NCBI GenBank assembly: GCA_034359265.1
Contig: CP136895.1
Location: 44,596,001-44,660,000, forward strand
Source: Canna indica
Taxonomy: Eukaryota; Streptophyta; Magnoliopsida; Zingiberales; Cannaceae
Reading direction: 5' to 3'
DNA: 64,000 bases
The translations under genes were made by a program, and so were the position numbers. Numbering within the stretch: position 1 is the stretch's first letter; each line of letters starts with the position of its first letter. Below the pieces are notes generated by a model, which was not told where the DNA came from, did no database searches, and worked only from the letters and a program-made list of their open reading frames with translations. Shown in pieces: positions 1-9,908 of the stretch.

Positions 1-382
1 AGCTTGCTAGGTGTGCTAGGAAACACTTAGGGTAAACTTTGTAGAAGTGTGTTTTGCCTAGGTGAATAGGATTGAGGTGTTCTTCAAGTGAGGGAGATGG
101 GTGTCCTCAAGTGTATTCAAAGGGAAACATACATTCTATAAAGTAGTGTTTAGAAATCTTTGGTAAGGAGCCAAGGTAGTGGAGTAGCCGTTGGCCGAAC
201 CACTATAAATTGATTTGTTTGCATTGCTCTTTACTTGTTTTCATTATTGTGATTGAACTGTGATCATATCATTCATTAAAGAACAATTCCCTTAAGCTAA
301 GACAAAATTAAGTTAAAAGAAATTAAAAAAGGTGATTGACACTATTCAAGCCCCCCTTCTAGTGTTAAAGGTCCATCCAACA
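1..382 (+). repeat. 5' LTR of copia A, 3' portion only
   Basis: Nearly identical to 6771-7154 of the 3' LTR and ends in the same CCAACA. It begins at the window edge, so U3 and the promoter of this copy are missing. The few substitutions against the 3' copy are the only available age signal for A. Confidence 0.95.
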
Positions 383-384
383 AT

Positions 385-396
385 TGGTATCAAAGC
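385..396 (+). other. Primer binding site of copia A
   Basis: TGGTATCAAAGC lies two bases after the LTR end. It differs by one base from TGGTATCAGAGC, the standard complement of plant initiator tRNA-Met used to prime minus-strand synthesis. Confidence 0.9.
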
Positions 397-439
397 TAGG
401 TAGTAGGCTAAGATTTAACCATCTTCCCTACAAGTCATC

Positions 440-2048
440 ATGTCTAGTGAAATTCAACTAGCTCAAGGCTCCTCTACTAACACTCCACCACTATTCGATG
501 GGAACAGCTATGCCTATTGGAAGATTCGTATGAATGGCTTCCTTCAATCCTTAGGCATGGATGATCCTAGTAGAGTATAAACAACCCAATAAGGATATGG
601 ATAAATGAGACCAAGAGGAAGTTAGGCTATTTAATGCAAATGCCAAGGCCGTCAATGCTCTATTTTGCGGTCTATCAATTAATGAATTCAATAGGATCTC
701 TACATGCAAGTCTGCATACCAAGTATGGAAGGTCCTAGAGACCACCCATGAAGGGACTTCGCAAGTAAAAGAATCCAAAATCAATTTACTCATGCATGAC
801 TATGAAATGTTTAAAATGCTTTCACATGAGTCTATTGATGCCATGCATGCTAGGTTTCAAAATATTACGAATGGCTTAGCTAACCTTGGCAGGGAGATAA
901 GAGAAGAGGAGAAGGTAAGGAAGCTCCTTCGTTCCCTTCCAAAATCTTGGGAACCCAAAGTGATCGCCATCATGGAAGCCAAGGACTTGAGCCAATTGAA
1001 GATCACTGAGCTCATTGGGTCTCTCATGACACATGAGACCCACATGAAGCAATATTAAGAAGAAGAGGCTCCAAAAGGCAAGACCATTGCCTTGAAAGCA
1101 TCCCATCGAGCCGAAGAGACATCGTCATCCGAGGAAGAGACGGATGACCTTGAAGAAATGGCGATGCTTGCAAGAAGGTTCATGAGCTTCATGAAGGGAG
1201 GCATGAGAAAAGGAAGAAGTGGCTACACGTGCTACAATTGCAACAAGTCGGGGCACCTAAGGAAAGATTGCCCGCTTCTAAAGATGACCACTACCTCCAA
1301 CCCTCACAAGAGAGAAAAGTACAAAAAGAAGAAGAAGGCAATGATGGCTACATGGGACGAAAGCGAGGCCTCATCAAGTGAAGAAGAGGCAAGGAGTGAA
1401 AAAGACAACCTTTGCTTGATGGCAAAGGAAGATGAGGTAAGATTTAATTTTGGTGAAAATTCATTTACCCAAGAAGAATTACAAATTGAATTTGAGCAAA
1501 TGCATGATGAGTTTATTGCAATTAGGAGAAAATTTAAGGACCTCAAAAAGGACAATAGGTCCTTGGAATGATAGATTAATACTTTCCTGCAATGATCTTA
1601 GGAAAGAGGTAGAAAACCTTAAGGAAGAAAAGTGCACCCTAGAAAAAGCTAACAAGGACCTAGAAATAGATAATGAAAAATTAGAAAAAGAGAACAAGTA
1701 CTTATGTGATACAGTAGAACATTTAAATGATAGTATACTAACATTAAAGAAAGAACTTTGCATGCTCAATGAAAAAATGATAACTATTCAAAATGTCATG
1801 CCAAAAGTTGTCAATGAAAAGAAATCATCACACTCCCATGCTCACACACACACAAAGAAAATTTCATGGTAATTGTTTTTCTTGTGGTATTTTTGGCCAT
1901 ATGACCAAAGATTGTGCATTAAGGAGGAACCCACAAGCAAGATTCATATGGGTTCCAAAAGTGACTAGCACTCAAGGACCCAAGGAAATTTGGGTACTTA
2001 AGAAACTGTCTTCTCCTTTTGTAGGTGGAGAAGCATCCTCAACCAAGT
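440..2048 (+). pseudogene. Copia A gag (UBN2-type, two zinc knuckles), broken
   Basis: Gag forms the virus-like particle and binds RNA. The ATG at 440 opens a typical copia N-terminus (YAYWKIRM), which ends in a stop at 578. The frame resumes at about 792 (capsid segment with LSHESIDAMHARFQNITNGL) and again at 1092, with the first CCHC knuckle CYNCNKSGHLRKDC near 1233-1274. A lysine/glutamate-rich coiled-coil stretch follows (about 1450-1850), and a second knuckle CFSCGIFGHMTKDC lies near 1874-1915. At least four frame breaks separate these segments. Domain order and double knuckle are typical of SIRE-like Gag. Not functional as it stands. Confidence 0.9.
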
Positions 2049-3570
2049 AGGAGTACTTGGATCTTGGATAGCAGTTGCTCGAAGCACATGACGGGAGATA
2101 TCAACTTGTTCGCATCCCTATCAAGTAAAGATGATGGAAATGTCACATTTGGAGACAATGCCAAAGGTAAGATTGTTGGCATTGGTGACATAGGTATACT
2201 CCCTTACCCATGTATCAAAAATATTTTATTAGTTGATGGTTTGAAGCATAATTTGATTAGCATATCTCAACTATGTGATAATGGGTACATAATTATGTTT
2301 GAAGCATCTAAATGCATTATTAGAAGTACACCTTCAAACGATATCATGTTCATAGGAAATAGGCAAGAAAATATATACACCCTAGAATTAAATGTCTTGC
2401 CCAATACTCATGTTAGATCCTTAGAAGCCATGGAAAATGATTCTTGGTTGTGGTATAGAAGACTAGGACATGCTAGCATGAGTCTCATCCAAGAGATATC
2501 TAGAAAAGACTTAGTAAAAGGCTTACCTAAGATAAAGTTTGAAAAAGATAAACTTTGTGATGCATGTCAACTAGGTAAGCAAGTAAAGTCTTCATTCCAT
2601 AGTATTAATCAAGTTAGTACATCTAAAATTCTAGAGCTTGTACACATGGATTTCTTCGGTCCATGTGATGTAGCTAGACTAGGTGGAAAGCTTTATTTAT
2701 GTTTTGATTGATGATTTTTTGAGATTTACATGAGTTTTCTTTTTGGCAAAGAAAAATGAAACATTTGAGTTTTTCAAAAAATTTGCAAAAATAGTTTCAA
2801 ATGAAAAATGAGTTTCTATTTTGAAAATTGGGAGTGATAATGGAGGAGAGTTTAAAAATGAAATTTTTTTCGAGTTTTGTGATGATTTAGGTATTTAACA
2901 TACCTTTTCTTCCCTTAGGACCCCTCAACAAAATGAGGTGGTTGAGAGGAAGAATAGAACCTTACAAGAAATGGCTAGGACCATGTTGTGCGAAAATAAT
3001 TTGCCTAAATATTTTTGGGCCGAAGCCATAAATACTTTTTGTTATGTTATTAATCGTGTTTTATTAAGACCAGAAATCAAGAAAACACCTTTTGAGCTTT
3101 GGAATGGTAAAATCCCAAACGTGGGATATATTCATATTTTTGGATGTAAATGCTTTATTTTAAATACTAAGGAAAATTTTGGAAAATTTGATTCTAAATT
3201 TGATGAAGGAATTTTCCTAGGTTACTCCACTAGTTCTAAGGCTTATAGAGTTTATAACCATAGAACTATGATAGTTGAAGAATCTATGCATGTGACTTTT
3301 AATGAAACTAATGATTCTTCAAGAAATGTCAAGATTGCGAATGTAGGTGAGGACCTTGAGGATCTCACACTTCATGATAAGGAAGTGGAGGATGAAGATA
3401 ATGAGGAGACCCAACATCAAGAATCTCCATCCTCAAGTCAACCTCAAGTTGAAGGTGAAGAAGAAGAAGCTCTACGTACCACCTCTCCCCAAGGGATACC
3501 GATTGGTAAGAGATCATCCAATGGACCAAGTCATTGGAGAGCCTTCAACGGGAGTGGTAACACGCTCTAA
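2049..3570 (+). pseudogene. Copia A protease and integrase, broken
   Basis: The segment 2025-2711 opens with WILDSSCSKHMTGD, the copia aspartic protease site. The catalytic DSG reads DSS here, a change expected to matter. Next come the pre-integrase zinc-binding region (WYRRLGHAS ... CDACQLGKQ) and the start of the integrase core (LELVHMDFFGP). Between 2711 and 2938 the frame is lost. The core resumes at 2938 with VERKNRTLQEMARTM and continues into the C-terminal domain (FGCKCFILNTKENFGKFD, FLGYS). The catalytic Asp region around 2710-2900 is scrambled by stops. Confidence 0.9.
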
Positions 3571-4488
3571 ACTTAAAAATTTATGCCAATTTGTAGTTTT
3601 TGTTTCTCAAGTAGAGCCTAAAAATATTAAGGAAGCTATAGAAGATGAGTTTTGGGTATTAGCCATGCAAGAAGAACTCAACCAATTTGATAGGAATAAT
3701 GTATGAGACTTAGTACCTAGACCTAGTGATCAAACCATAATTGGAACCAAATGAGTGTTTAGGAATAAGCTAGATGAGGAAGGACTAGTTATTAGAAACA
3801 AAGCTAGGCTAGTGGCACAAGGGTACAACCAACAAGAAGGAATAGACTATAATGAAACATATGCTCCCGTAGCTAGATTAGAAGCAATTAGGATGCTTTT
3901 AGCATTTGCTAGTTTTAAAGGCTTTAAACTTTTTCAAATGGATGTGAAAAGTGCCTTTTTAAATGGTTTTATAAATGAAAAAGTTTATGTTGAACAACCC
4001 CTGATTTTGAAAGTTTTGAGTTTCCAAATTATATTTTTAAACTTAAAAAGGCTTTATACGGTTTAATACAAGCCCCTAGGGCTTGGCATGAAAGACTTTC
4101 TATTTCCTTCATTGAACAAGGTTTTGATATAGGAAAAGCAGATGTTTCACTTTTCATCAGGCACCATGAAAATGACATGTTATTAGTTCAAATATATGTT
4201 AATGATATAATTTTTGGTGCCACTAATGAAATGCTTTGTGAGTGATTTGGTAAGTGTATGCAAGATGAATTTGAGATGAGAATGATGGGAGAGCTCTCCT
4301 TCATGCTTGGTCTCCAAATCAAGCAAACCAACAAAGGGATCTTCATCAATCAAGCTAAGTAAACAAAGGAGCTCATCAAGATATTTGGAATGAATGAAGC
4401 CAAGATAGCTTCTACACCTATGAGCGCATCCATCAAGCTTGACAAAGATGAAAAGGGCATTAAAGTGGACGAAAAATGATATCGAGGT
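3571..4488 (+). pseudogene. Copia A reverse transcriptase, broken
   Basis: RT copies the element RNA into DNA. Recognised by the blocks [35 protein letters not shown] and [12 protein letters not shown] (3755-4066). After a one-base frameshift come KKALYGL and QAPRAW. The polymerase box reads QIYVNDIIFGATN, i.e. YVND in place of YVDD, losing a catalytic aspartate. In-frame stops lie at about 3705, 3754, 4243, 4362 and 4478. Thumb-region sequence (GELSFMLGLQIKQTNKGIF) is well preserved. Confidence 0.92.
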
Positions 4489-5145
4489 ATGATCGATAGT
4501 CTCCTTTATTTAACCGTAAGTAGACCCGATATCATGTTTGGCGTATGTTTATGTGCTAGGTTTCAATCGTGTCCTAATATGTCTCATTTAAGTACAGTAA
4601 AATGTATATTGAGATATTTAAAGGGTACGATTGACTTAGGATTATGGTATCCATGTCATGCATCATTCGATTTAATCAGTTTTTCGGACACTGATTTTGT
4701 CGGATGTAAGATAGATAGGAAAAGCACTAGTGGGTGTTATCAGTTCCTAGGAGCGAGTCTTGCTTCTTGGTTCTCAAAGAAATAAAACTCGGTTGCGCTT
4801 TCAACTACCAAAGCGGAATACACCGTCGCGGCTAGTTGTTGTGCGCAAGCCCTTTGGATGAAACAAACCCTTTTAGACTATGGACTTAGGTATTCTTGCA
4901 TACCTATACATTGTGATAACACTAGTGCAATTAATTTAACCAAAAATTCTATTTTACATTCTAGAACTAAGCATATTGATTTGAGACATCATTTTCTTAG
5001 AAATAATGTAGCCAAGGGAAATATATCGGTCGAATTTGTATCCACCGATAAACAACTTGCTGATATATTTACAAAATCCTTAGTTGAAGAAAGTTTCACA
5101 ACCTTAAGGATGCAACTAGGAATTTGTGCTTTACCTTGTGTTTAA
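4489..5145 (+). pseudogene. Copia A RNase H, one internal stop
   Basis: RNase H removes the RNA strand of the RNA:DNA hybrid. The segment 4489-4785 runs from SLLYLTVSRPDIMFGV through SDTDFVGCKIDRKSTSG to WFSKK. A stop precedes NSVALSTTKAEYTVAASCCA. The C-terminal half (4858-5145) has HCDNTSAINLTKN, HIDLRHHFLR and QLADIFTKSL, ending at the usual pol terminus. Apart from the stop at 4783 this is the best-kept module of A. Confidence 0.92.
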
Positions 5146-5691
5146 AGAAAATTTTCTTCAAAATTTACATGATTTCAAAACTTGCATTCTATAAAATTGT
5201 CATCACACTTATGTATTGCTCTGTAGTGGGGCTTTGCGACCTATTGGTGTTTGTCTTCTATAAGCTTACATTAATGGAAAGGACTATAGTGATAGATGAT
5301 ACTTGGTTCTTGTGGCTTTCTCGGTTTTCTGGTTTTATGATGAATTTCATTAATTGTACCTTAATTCTTACCCTTTTTGATTGATGTCGAAAGGGGGAGA
5401 AAAAGTAAGGTCATACTTGATTTTCTAGATGCATATAGGTAGTGTGAGTTTTATAGTTAAGGACAAGAGATATAGTTAGGGGGAGTTAAAAATGACATGC
5501 ACATTGATAGGGGGAGCATAGGTTGAGTTATAAGAAGTTGGATGTATAGGCTAAGTTAGAAAGTTGAATGCATAGGCTAAAGTATTTATCTTGCATACCC
5601 TAACTCTTGAATGCCTTAACTCAAACTCATAAATGCTGTTAATTTTCTTAAAATTTAATGTTATGTTTGTCATCATCAAAAAGGGGGAGAT
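5146..5691 (+). other. Copia A post-pol spacer with repeated polypurine tracts
   Basis: No convincing gene. An open 86-codon stretch at 5124-5384 is hydrophobic but resembles nothing I recognise. GGGGGAG tracts occur at about 5393, 5480, 5508 and 5683; the last, AAAAAGGGGGAGA, directly precedes the 3' LTR and is the plus-strand primer. Similar extra tracts precede the LTRs of B and C. Confidence 0.75.
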
Positions 5692-6020
5692 TGTTGGCTT
5701 AAGGGTCCTTCTTAAGCCTCGATCTTTATTTTGATGATAACAAACATGTATTTAATCCAAGTGTGTAGTTTTGAGTTCAGGTTGAGATTACGATACACAT
5801 GCCTAATCCGTTCAAACGAGATGACGGAAAAGATCGTTAAAAGAACGGAAGAAGAAATCATTGAAGAAAGGCTCCGGATTAAGTCAAGAAGATTTAATGT
5901 AATATGTCCATAGAATAGTTTATCCCAAGCCTAAAATGTAAGGTTATCCAAGTTGAAACTTGGTAACCAAACCCTTAGAATTGGCATGTAAAAATACAAG
6001 GAATTAATCATCCTCATCCT

Positions 6021-6420
6021 GGGATCGGTCGACCGGTCGGTTGACCGATCAAGGCAATAAAATGGCGATGCAGCCCATTCGGTCGACCGACTGGTCGATC
6101 GGAGATCGCAAGAACTTGGCAGAAGCCATTCGGTCGACCAGTCGGTCGATCGAATGTGGCGAAGGGGAAATAGCTGGGCTGCGTCGGTCGACCGGTTGGT
6201 CGACCAACAGAGGCGAAAATTTGGCAGAAAGGTAGTGGTCGACCAGTTGGTCGACCGACCTAAAGATGGCCTCTATTGCGATTCGCTGCAGCCATTCGGT
6301 CGACCGAATGTCAGAAGAAATGTTGGCGATCGACTCGGCGATCGACCGACCTCTCTCAGCTGCAGCAGTCGGACCTGGCAGTTGATCCATCAGTCGATCG
6401 ACTGATCGACCGGCCTTGTG
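6021..6420 (+). repeat. GGTCGACC palindrome array in U3 of copia A LTR
   Basis: Degenerate copies of paired GGTCGACC palindromes start near 6024, 6078, 6129, 6183, 6234 and 6295, i.e. every 51-61 bp. They are separated by spacers rich in TTGGCAGAA-like motifs. Long ORFs on both strands here (for example 6049-6435 minus) are by-products of the palindromes, not genes. Confidence 0.85.
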
Positions 6421-6470
6421 ACCGAATGGCTTCAATGGTCGATTTTTTATCCGTTGAATGGCCGTTCGGC

Positions 6471-6493
6471 TGAGGGGTTATAAATACCCCTCA
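6471..6493 (+). promoter_or_regulatory. LTR promoter TATA box inside a perfect inverted repeat (A)
   Basis: TATAAAT is flanked by perfect 8-bp arms TGAGGGGT and ACCCCTCA. Position after the U3 array fits the LTR core promoter. The transcription start would lie some 25-30 bp downstream; this is inferred from TATA spacing only. Confidence 0.7.
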
Positions 6494-7154
6494 CCAAACT
6501 TCATCAAACACTTTTGTAAAACTTAATTGAGCATTAAAAGTGAGCCTTAAAGCCTTCATACGAGCTACACCTGCGCACACCTCTCTGCTCTCAGTTTTGA
6601 CTTCATCAGACGCTGATTTCTTCTCTTCAACCTTACTGCGTTCATTGAAGTCTTCTTCCAGTTGCAAGTTGAAGACGAGAAGGCGGTGGAAAGAAGCTTG
6701 GGTCAAATTTCTTCTTCACTAGCTCTTTCCCCAAGTTTGTAATTTACTGAATCTTGTTTTCCTATTAAGATAGCTTGCTAGGTGTGCTAGGAAACACTTA
6801 GGGTAAACTTTGTAGAAGTGTGTTTTGCCTAGGTGAATAGGATTGAGGTATTCTTCAAGTGAGGGAGATGGGTGTCCTCAAGTGTATTCAAAGGGAAACA
6901 TACATTCTATAAAGTAGTGTTTAGAAATCCTTGGTAAGGAGCCAAGGTAGTGGAGTAGGCGGTTGGCCGAACCACTATAAATTGATTTGTTTGCATTGCT
7001 CTTTACTTGCTTTCATTATTGTGATTGAATTGTGATCATATCATTTATTAAAGAATAATTCCATTAAGCTAAGACAAAATTAAGTTAAAAGAAATTGAAA
7101 AAGGGGATTGACACTATTCAAACCCCCCTTCTAGTGTGAAAGGTCCATCCAACA

Positions 7155-7459
7155 ACGAAGACTCTCCGGTGAAAACATCCTCATTGTAAGGAAACAAATT
7201 AATCTAGTAAAACTAGTTTGGAAATCCTAATCTGGGCACTTAGGTAGTGGAGTAGGCATTGGGGCCGAACCACTATAAATAATTGTGTTTGCATTGCTTC
7301 TACTCGTGTTTGCTTTATTATCGTATTTACTTTGCTTCTACTTGCTACTCAATTTGTAAATTTCTTAAGTAATCAAAGAAACATTTAAAACTAGAATTAG
7401 GCTAAAGTTTAGATAACACACTATTCACTCGCCCTCTAGTGTAGGCCATTTTATCAATA
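7155..7459 (+). repeat. 5' LTR of element B, 3' portion
   Basis: Aligns with about 44587-44887 of the 3' LTR (shared CTCCGGTGAAAAC, GCCGAACCACTATAAA and the end CCATTTTATCAA). It begins exactly where A ends. The primer site TTGGTATCAGAG follows at 7461-7472. Confidence 0.9.
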
Positions 7460-7526
7460 TTTGGTATCAGAGTGGGTCGTAGTTTGAGATTTCACCATCT
7501 TCTCTACATCTAGTCTCGATCTAAAA

Positions 7527-8700
7527 ATGGCGCTAGAGTTGGTAGCGTCTATTCCTTCTAGGTTCGATGAGTCTAACTTTGGTCTTTGGAAGAGTAGAAT
7601 GTACACTTTCCTAAGGACTCAAGGTTTAGATGTATTTGACATGGTAAAGAATCAATATATTGAACCCAAGGAAAACATGAGTGCATGGACCCAAGAACAA
7701 ATTAATAGATATGTTTGAGTCAAATGCTAAAGCTATGAATTTGTGCATTGTACTTCTGCATTCGATATTTGGGCTTGCTTAGATGTCTTATATGATTATT
7801 CTAAAACCGAGGAGTTAGCAACTTTTATTGAAGGTGGTGATGACAATGGTCATCCCTCCAATCCTAACATGGTTTTTGAAGCTCAAAGTGTTTCTAGTCA
7901 AAGAAGCACTAAAACTCGAAAGAGGAAGGTGATTTGCTATTTATGCATAAAAAAAGGGCATGTGAGGAAGAATTGCCCTACCCTGAAGAACAAGGCAAAG
8001 AAGAGGTCAAATGCTTCCACATCGTCATCTCACTTAAGTGAAGCATCCTCTTGCCATGGCTACGAAGCTATTTCAAATGATTGCCTCATGAATAATAATG
8101 ATGAGGTAAGGACTAAAGCTTGAAAATAAAAATTTGAAAAATGGTTTTAAAATTAAGAATGAGATTTTGAAAAATGAAAATTCAAAAATCAATAAGGCAA
8201 ATTATTTGTTCAAATCTCAAATGCATGCTTTATAAAAATCCATAGATGACTTGAAAAAAGAGATTTTAGTATTGAGTAAAAAGGTAAATGAATTTACAAA
8301 AGTTTCTTCCTTTAAGAATCCACAAAAGCGAAATAACACCTTTAAGAATACTCATGCATCTCATGCTTATCATGTTAGGCATTCTACCTCTAGACCTCAT
8401 GATCATAAGAAGATGAATGTTTCTCTCAAGAATGCTCATACTCATCATAGTTCACATGTCAAGCATTCTAATGATAAATCTCATGTCCATAGCAAAAATG
8501 AAAAGAAATTCAATGGACATTATTTTTGTTGTGGTGTTTATGGGCATTCCATCTATGATTGTGCCTTTAAAATGAACTAAGTGTTGTGAAGACACTTTGG
8601 GTACCTAAGCTCACTAACCCTCTAGGACCCAAAGGCATTTGGGTACCAAAAGTATCATGTTCTCTTGTAGGCGGAGCTACCACACAAGGGTAAAAGAAAT
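7527..8700 (+). pseudogene. Element B gag, broken
   Basis: ATG at 7527 starts MALELVASIPSRFDESNFGLW, a copia Gag N-terminus also seen in C. A frameshift near 7715 is followed by 7743-8123 with the knuckle CYLCIKKGHVRKNC. The lysine-rich middle (8124-8250) has stops. The segment 8251-8580 ends in a second knuckle whose first cysteine is replaced (YFCCGVYGHSIYDC). The tail, repeating LWVPK and IWVPK, runs to about 8695. Expected role is particle assembly; it is inactive here. Confidence 0.88.
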
Positions 8701-9182
8701 GGAATATTGAAGTTGACCTTGGATCCAAACGAGAAATCTCCAAGAGGTTGTAACTTTAAGCTATCATGATGCCATAGGTATGGAAATTGGCATCATGGAC
8801 TTTGGTATCATCTCCTATACCGACTTGCTTAAATTATAGTTGAAGTTTTGATATATGCTTAATATTAGTAAATTTTTCGCTCTTGGTATAAGTTTCAAAA
8901 ATGTTTTTTGATTTTTGATTTCCAATCTCTTCAGGGACCTAATTAAGTAGCCTATAAAGGGCTAATGCGACATTGCAGTTCTAAATCGTAGGCTCATTGA
9001 GACCTTTCGGTTTTCAACAAATAGGAAGGGTTGGATATCTTATTTTTCAAATATTTCGTATTTTGAGATCTCTTGATTCATTTTGGTATCATGACATTTA
9101 CTCTTGAAATGAATCTTTACTATATAGCTTAGGTTAAGGCTTTTGAATAAAACCTTGCATTTAACCTTCGCTATTTAGTACG
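8701..9182 (+). other. Element B non-coding sequence after gag
   Basis: No ORF of note. It resembles, inverted, 23226-23590 of element C (shared 'gggttggatatctta' versus 'aagatctccaaccc' blocks and a conserved stretch around TCTTCAGGGACC). A protease would normally start here in a copia element; none is visible. Ends at the left border of C. Confidence 0.7.
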
Positions 9183-9908
9183 TGTTGGTGAAATGGCCAC
9201 ACTAGAGGGGGGGTGAATAGTGTGTTAACTAAATCTTTTGCCTTATTCAGGTTTTTCGTGTTTAATCATTTTCTTACAACTTAGGCAATTTACAATTTGA
9301 TGACTACATAAATAAGCAATGAAATAAAGCAGTTAAGCAAACACAAGAAGAACAATGCTAACACAAATGAATTTATAGTTGTTCGCCTAACCGCCTACTC
9401 CATTAGCTAAGACCCGTGCTTAGGATATCACACACAAATGCACTATACTAAGAGTAGCTTACAATTGAGGACTTTACACAGAAAAGTCCCTACATTCCCC
9501 TAGAAGGTACTTCCACACCCGGAAGTATCCACCTTCACACTGAGTGACCTTTCCCACCTCAATTTCTAAGAACAACTCCTAATCTAGTTTTACACAAGTG
9601 GCTTTACACCTTAAACACCAAGGTTACCACAATCTAGCTAGACCACACACAAGGTCTATTACACGATCAAATTAATACAATCAAAATCAAACCAAAAACA
9701 CTTCAATGAGAAGAAGAGAGAACAGAGGAGTTATCACACTAGAATCACCTCTTCTTGTCGAGCCTAGCAAACATGAATGACCCTCCAATGATGAACACTT
9801 GAGATTGAGGGATCAAGGGCTAGGTTTGAAAGATTAGATCAAGAAAAGGCTTAGAAGATGCTTAGGATCACTCTTTTAGTTTTTGAGGCATCAACAATTC
9901 TTTGGGAG
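9183..9908 (-). repeat. Element C 3' LTR, part 1 (R/U5 side)
   Basis: Closely matches 24985-25710 of the 5' LTR. On the minus strand its end reads CCAACA. It is interrupted at GGGAG (9904-9908) by element D and resumes at 19347. Confidence 0.92.

Larger units (their letters stand above)
1..7154 (+). mobile_element. Ty1/copia SIRE-type retrotransposon A (5' end outside window)
   Basis: The same roughly 380-bp LTR tail occurs at 1-382 and at the end of the LTR at 5692-7154. A tRNA-iMet-like primer site, gag, protease, integrase, RT and RNase H follow in copia order, then a polypurine tract and the 3' LTR. Every coding module carries stops or frameshifts, so the element is dead. Sequence directly after 7154 matches the interior of the LTR at 43667-44887 (about 44587 onwards), so A was inserted into the 5' LTR of element B. 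The left target-site copy lies outside the window. Assignment to the SIRE group rests on the long LTR, large coiled-coil gag and the characteristic purine-tract/LTR junction. Confidence 0.93.
5692..7154 (+). repeat. 3' LTR of copia A (about 1463 bp)
   Basis: Starts TGTTGG immediately after the polypurine tract and ends CCAACA, a 6-bp terminal inverted repeat. It shares its last 384 bp with 1-382. U3 holds an array of GGTCGACC palindromes (6021-6420) and a TATA box at 6479-6485; the R/U5 part follows. The right end abuts resumed LTR of element B. Confidence 0.95.

Noticed and set aside
384..397. tRNA gene at the primer sites
   Set aside because: Only a 12-base complement of initiator tRNA is present next to each LTR, as expected for a primer site.
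5124..5384. 86-codon hydrophobic ORF after pol in element A as an env-like gene
   Set aside because: Overlaps the pol end, has no similarity to the env-like ORF of C, and lies in low-complexity AT-rich DNA.
6049..6435. 128-codon minus-strand ORF and similar two-strand ORFs in LTRs (25750-26181, 27950-28237, 30056-30535) rich in VDR/STD repeats
   Set aside because: They lie in the GGTCGACC arrays. The palindromes avoid stop codons on both strands and yield the same peptide words in either direction; there is no homology or conserved frame.
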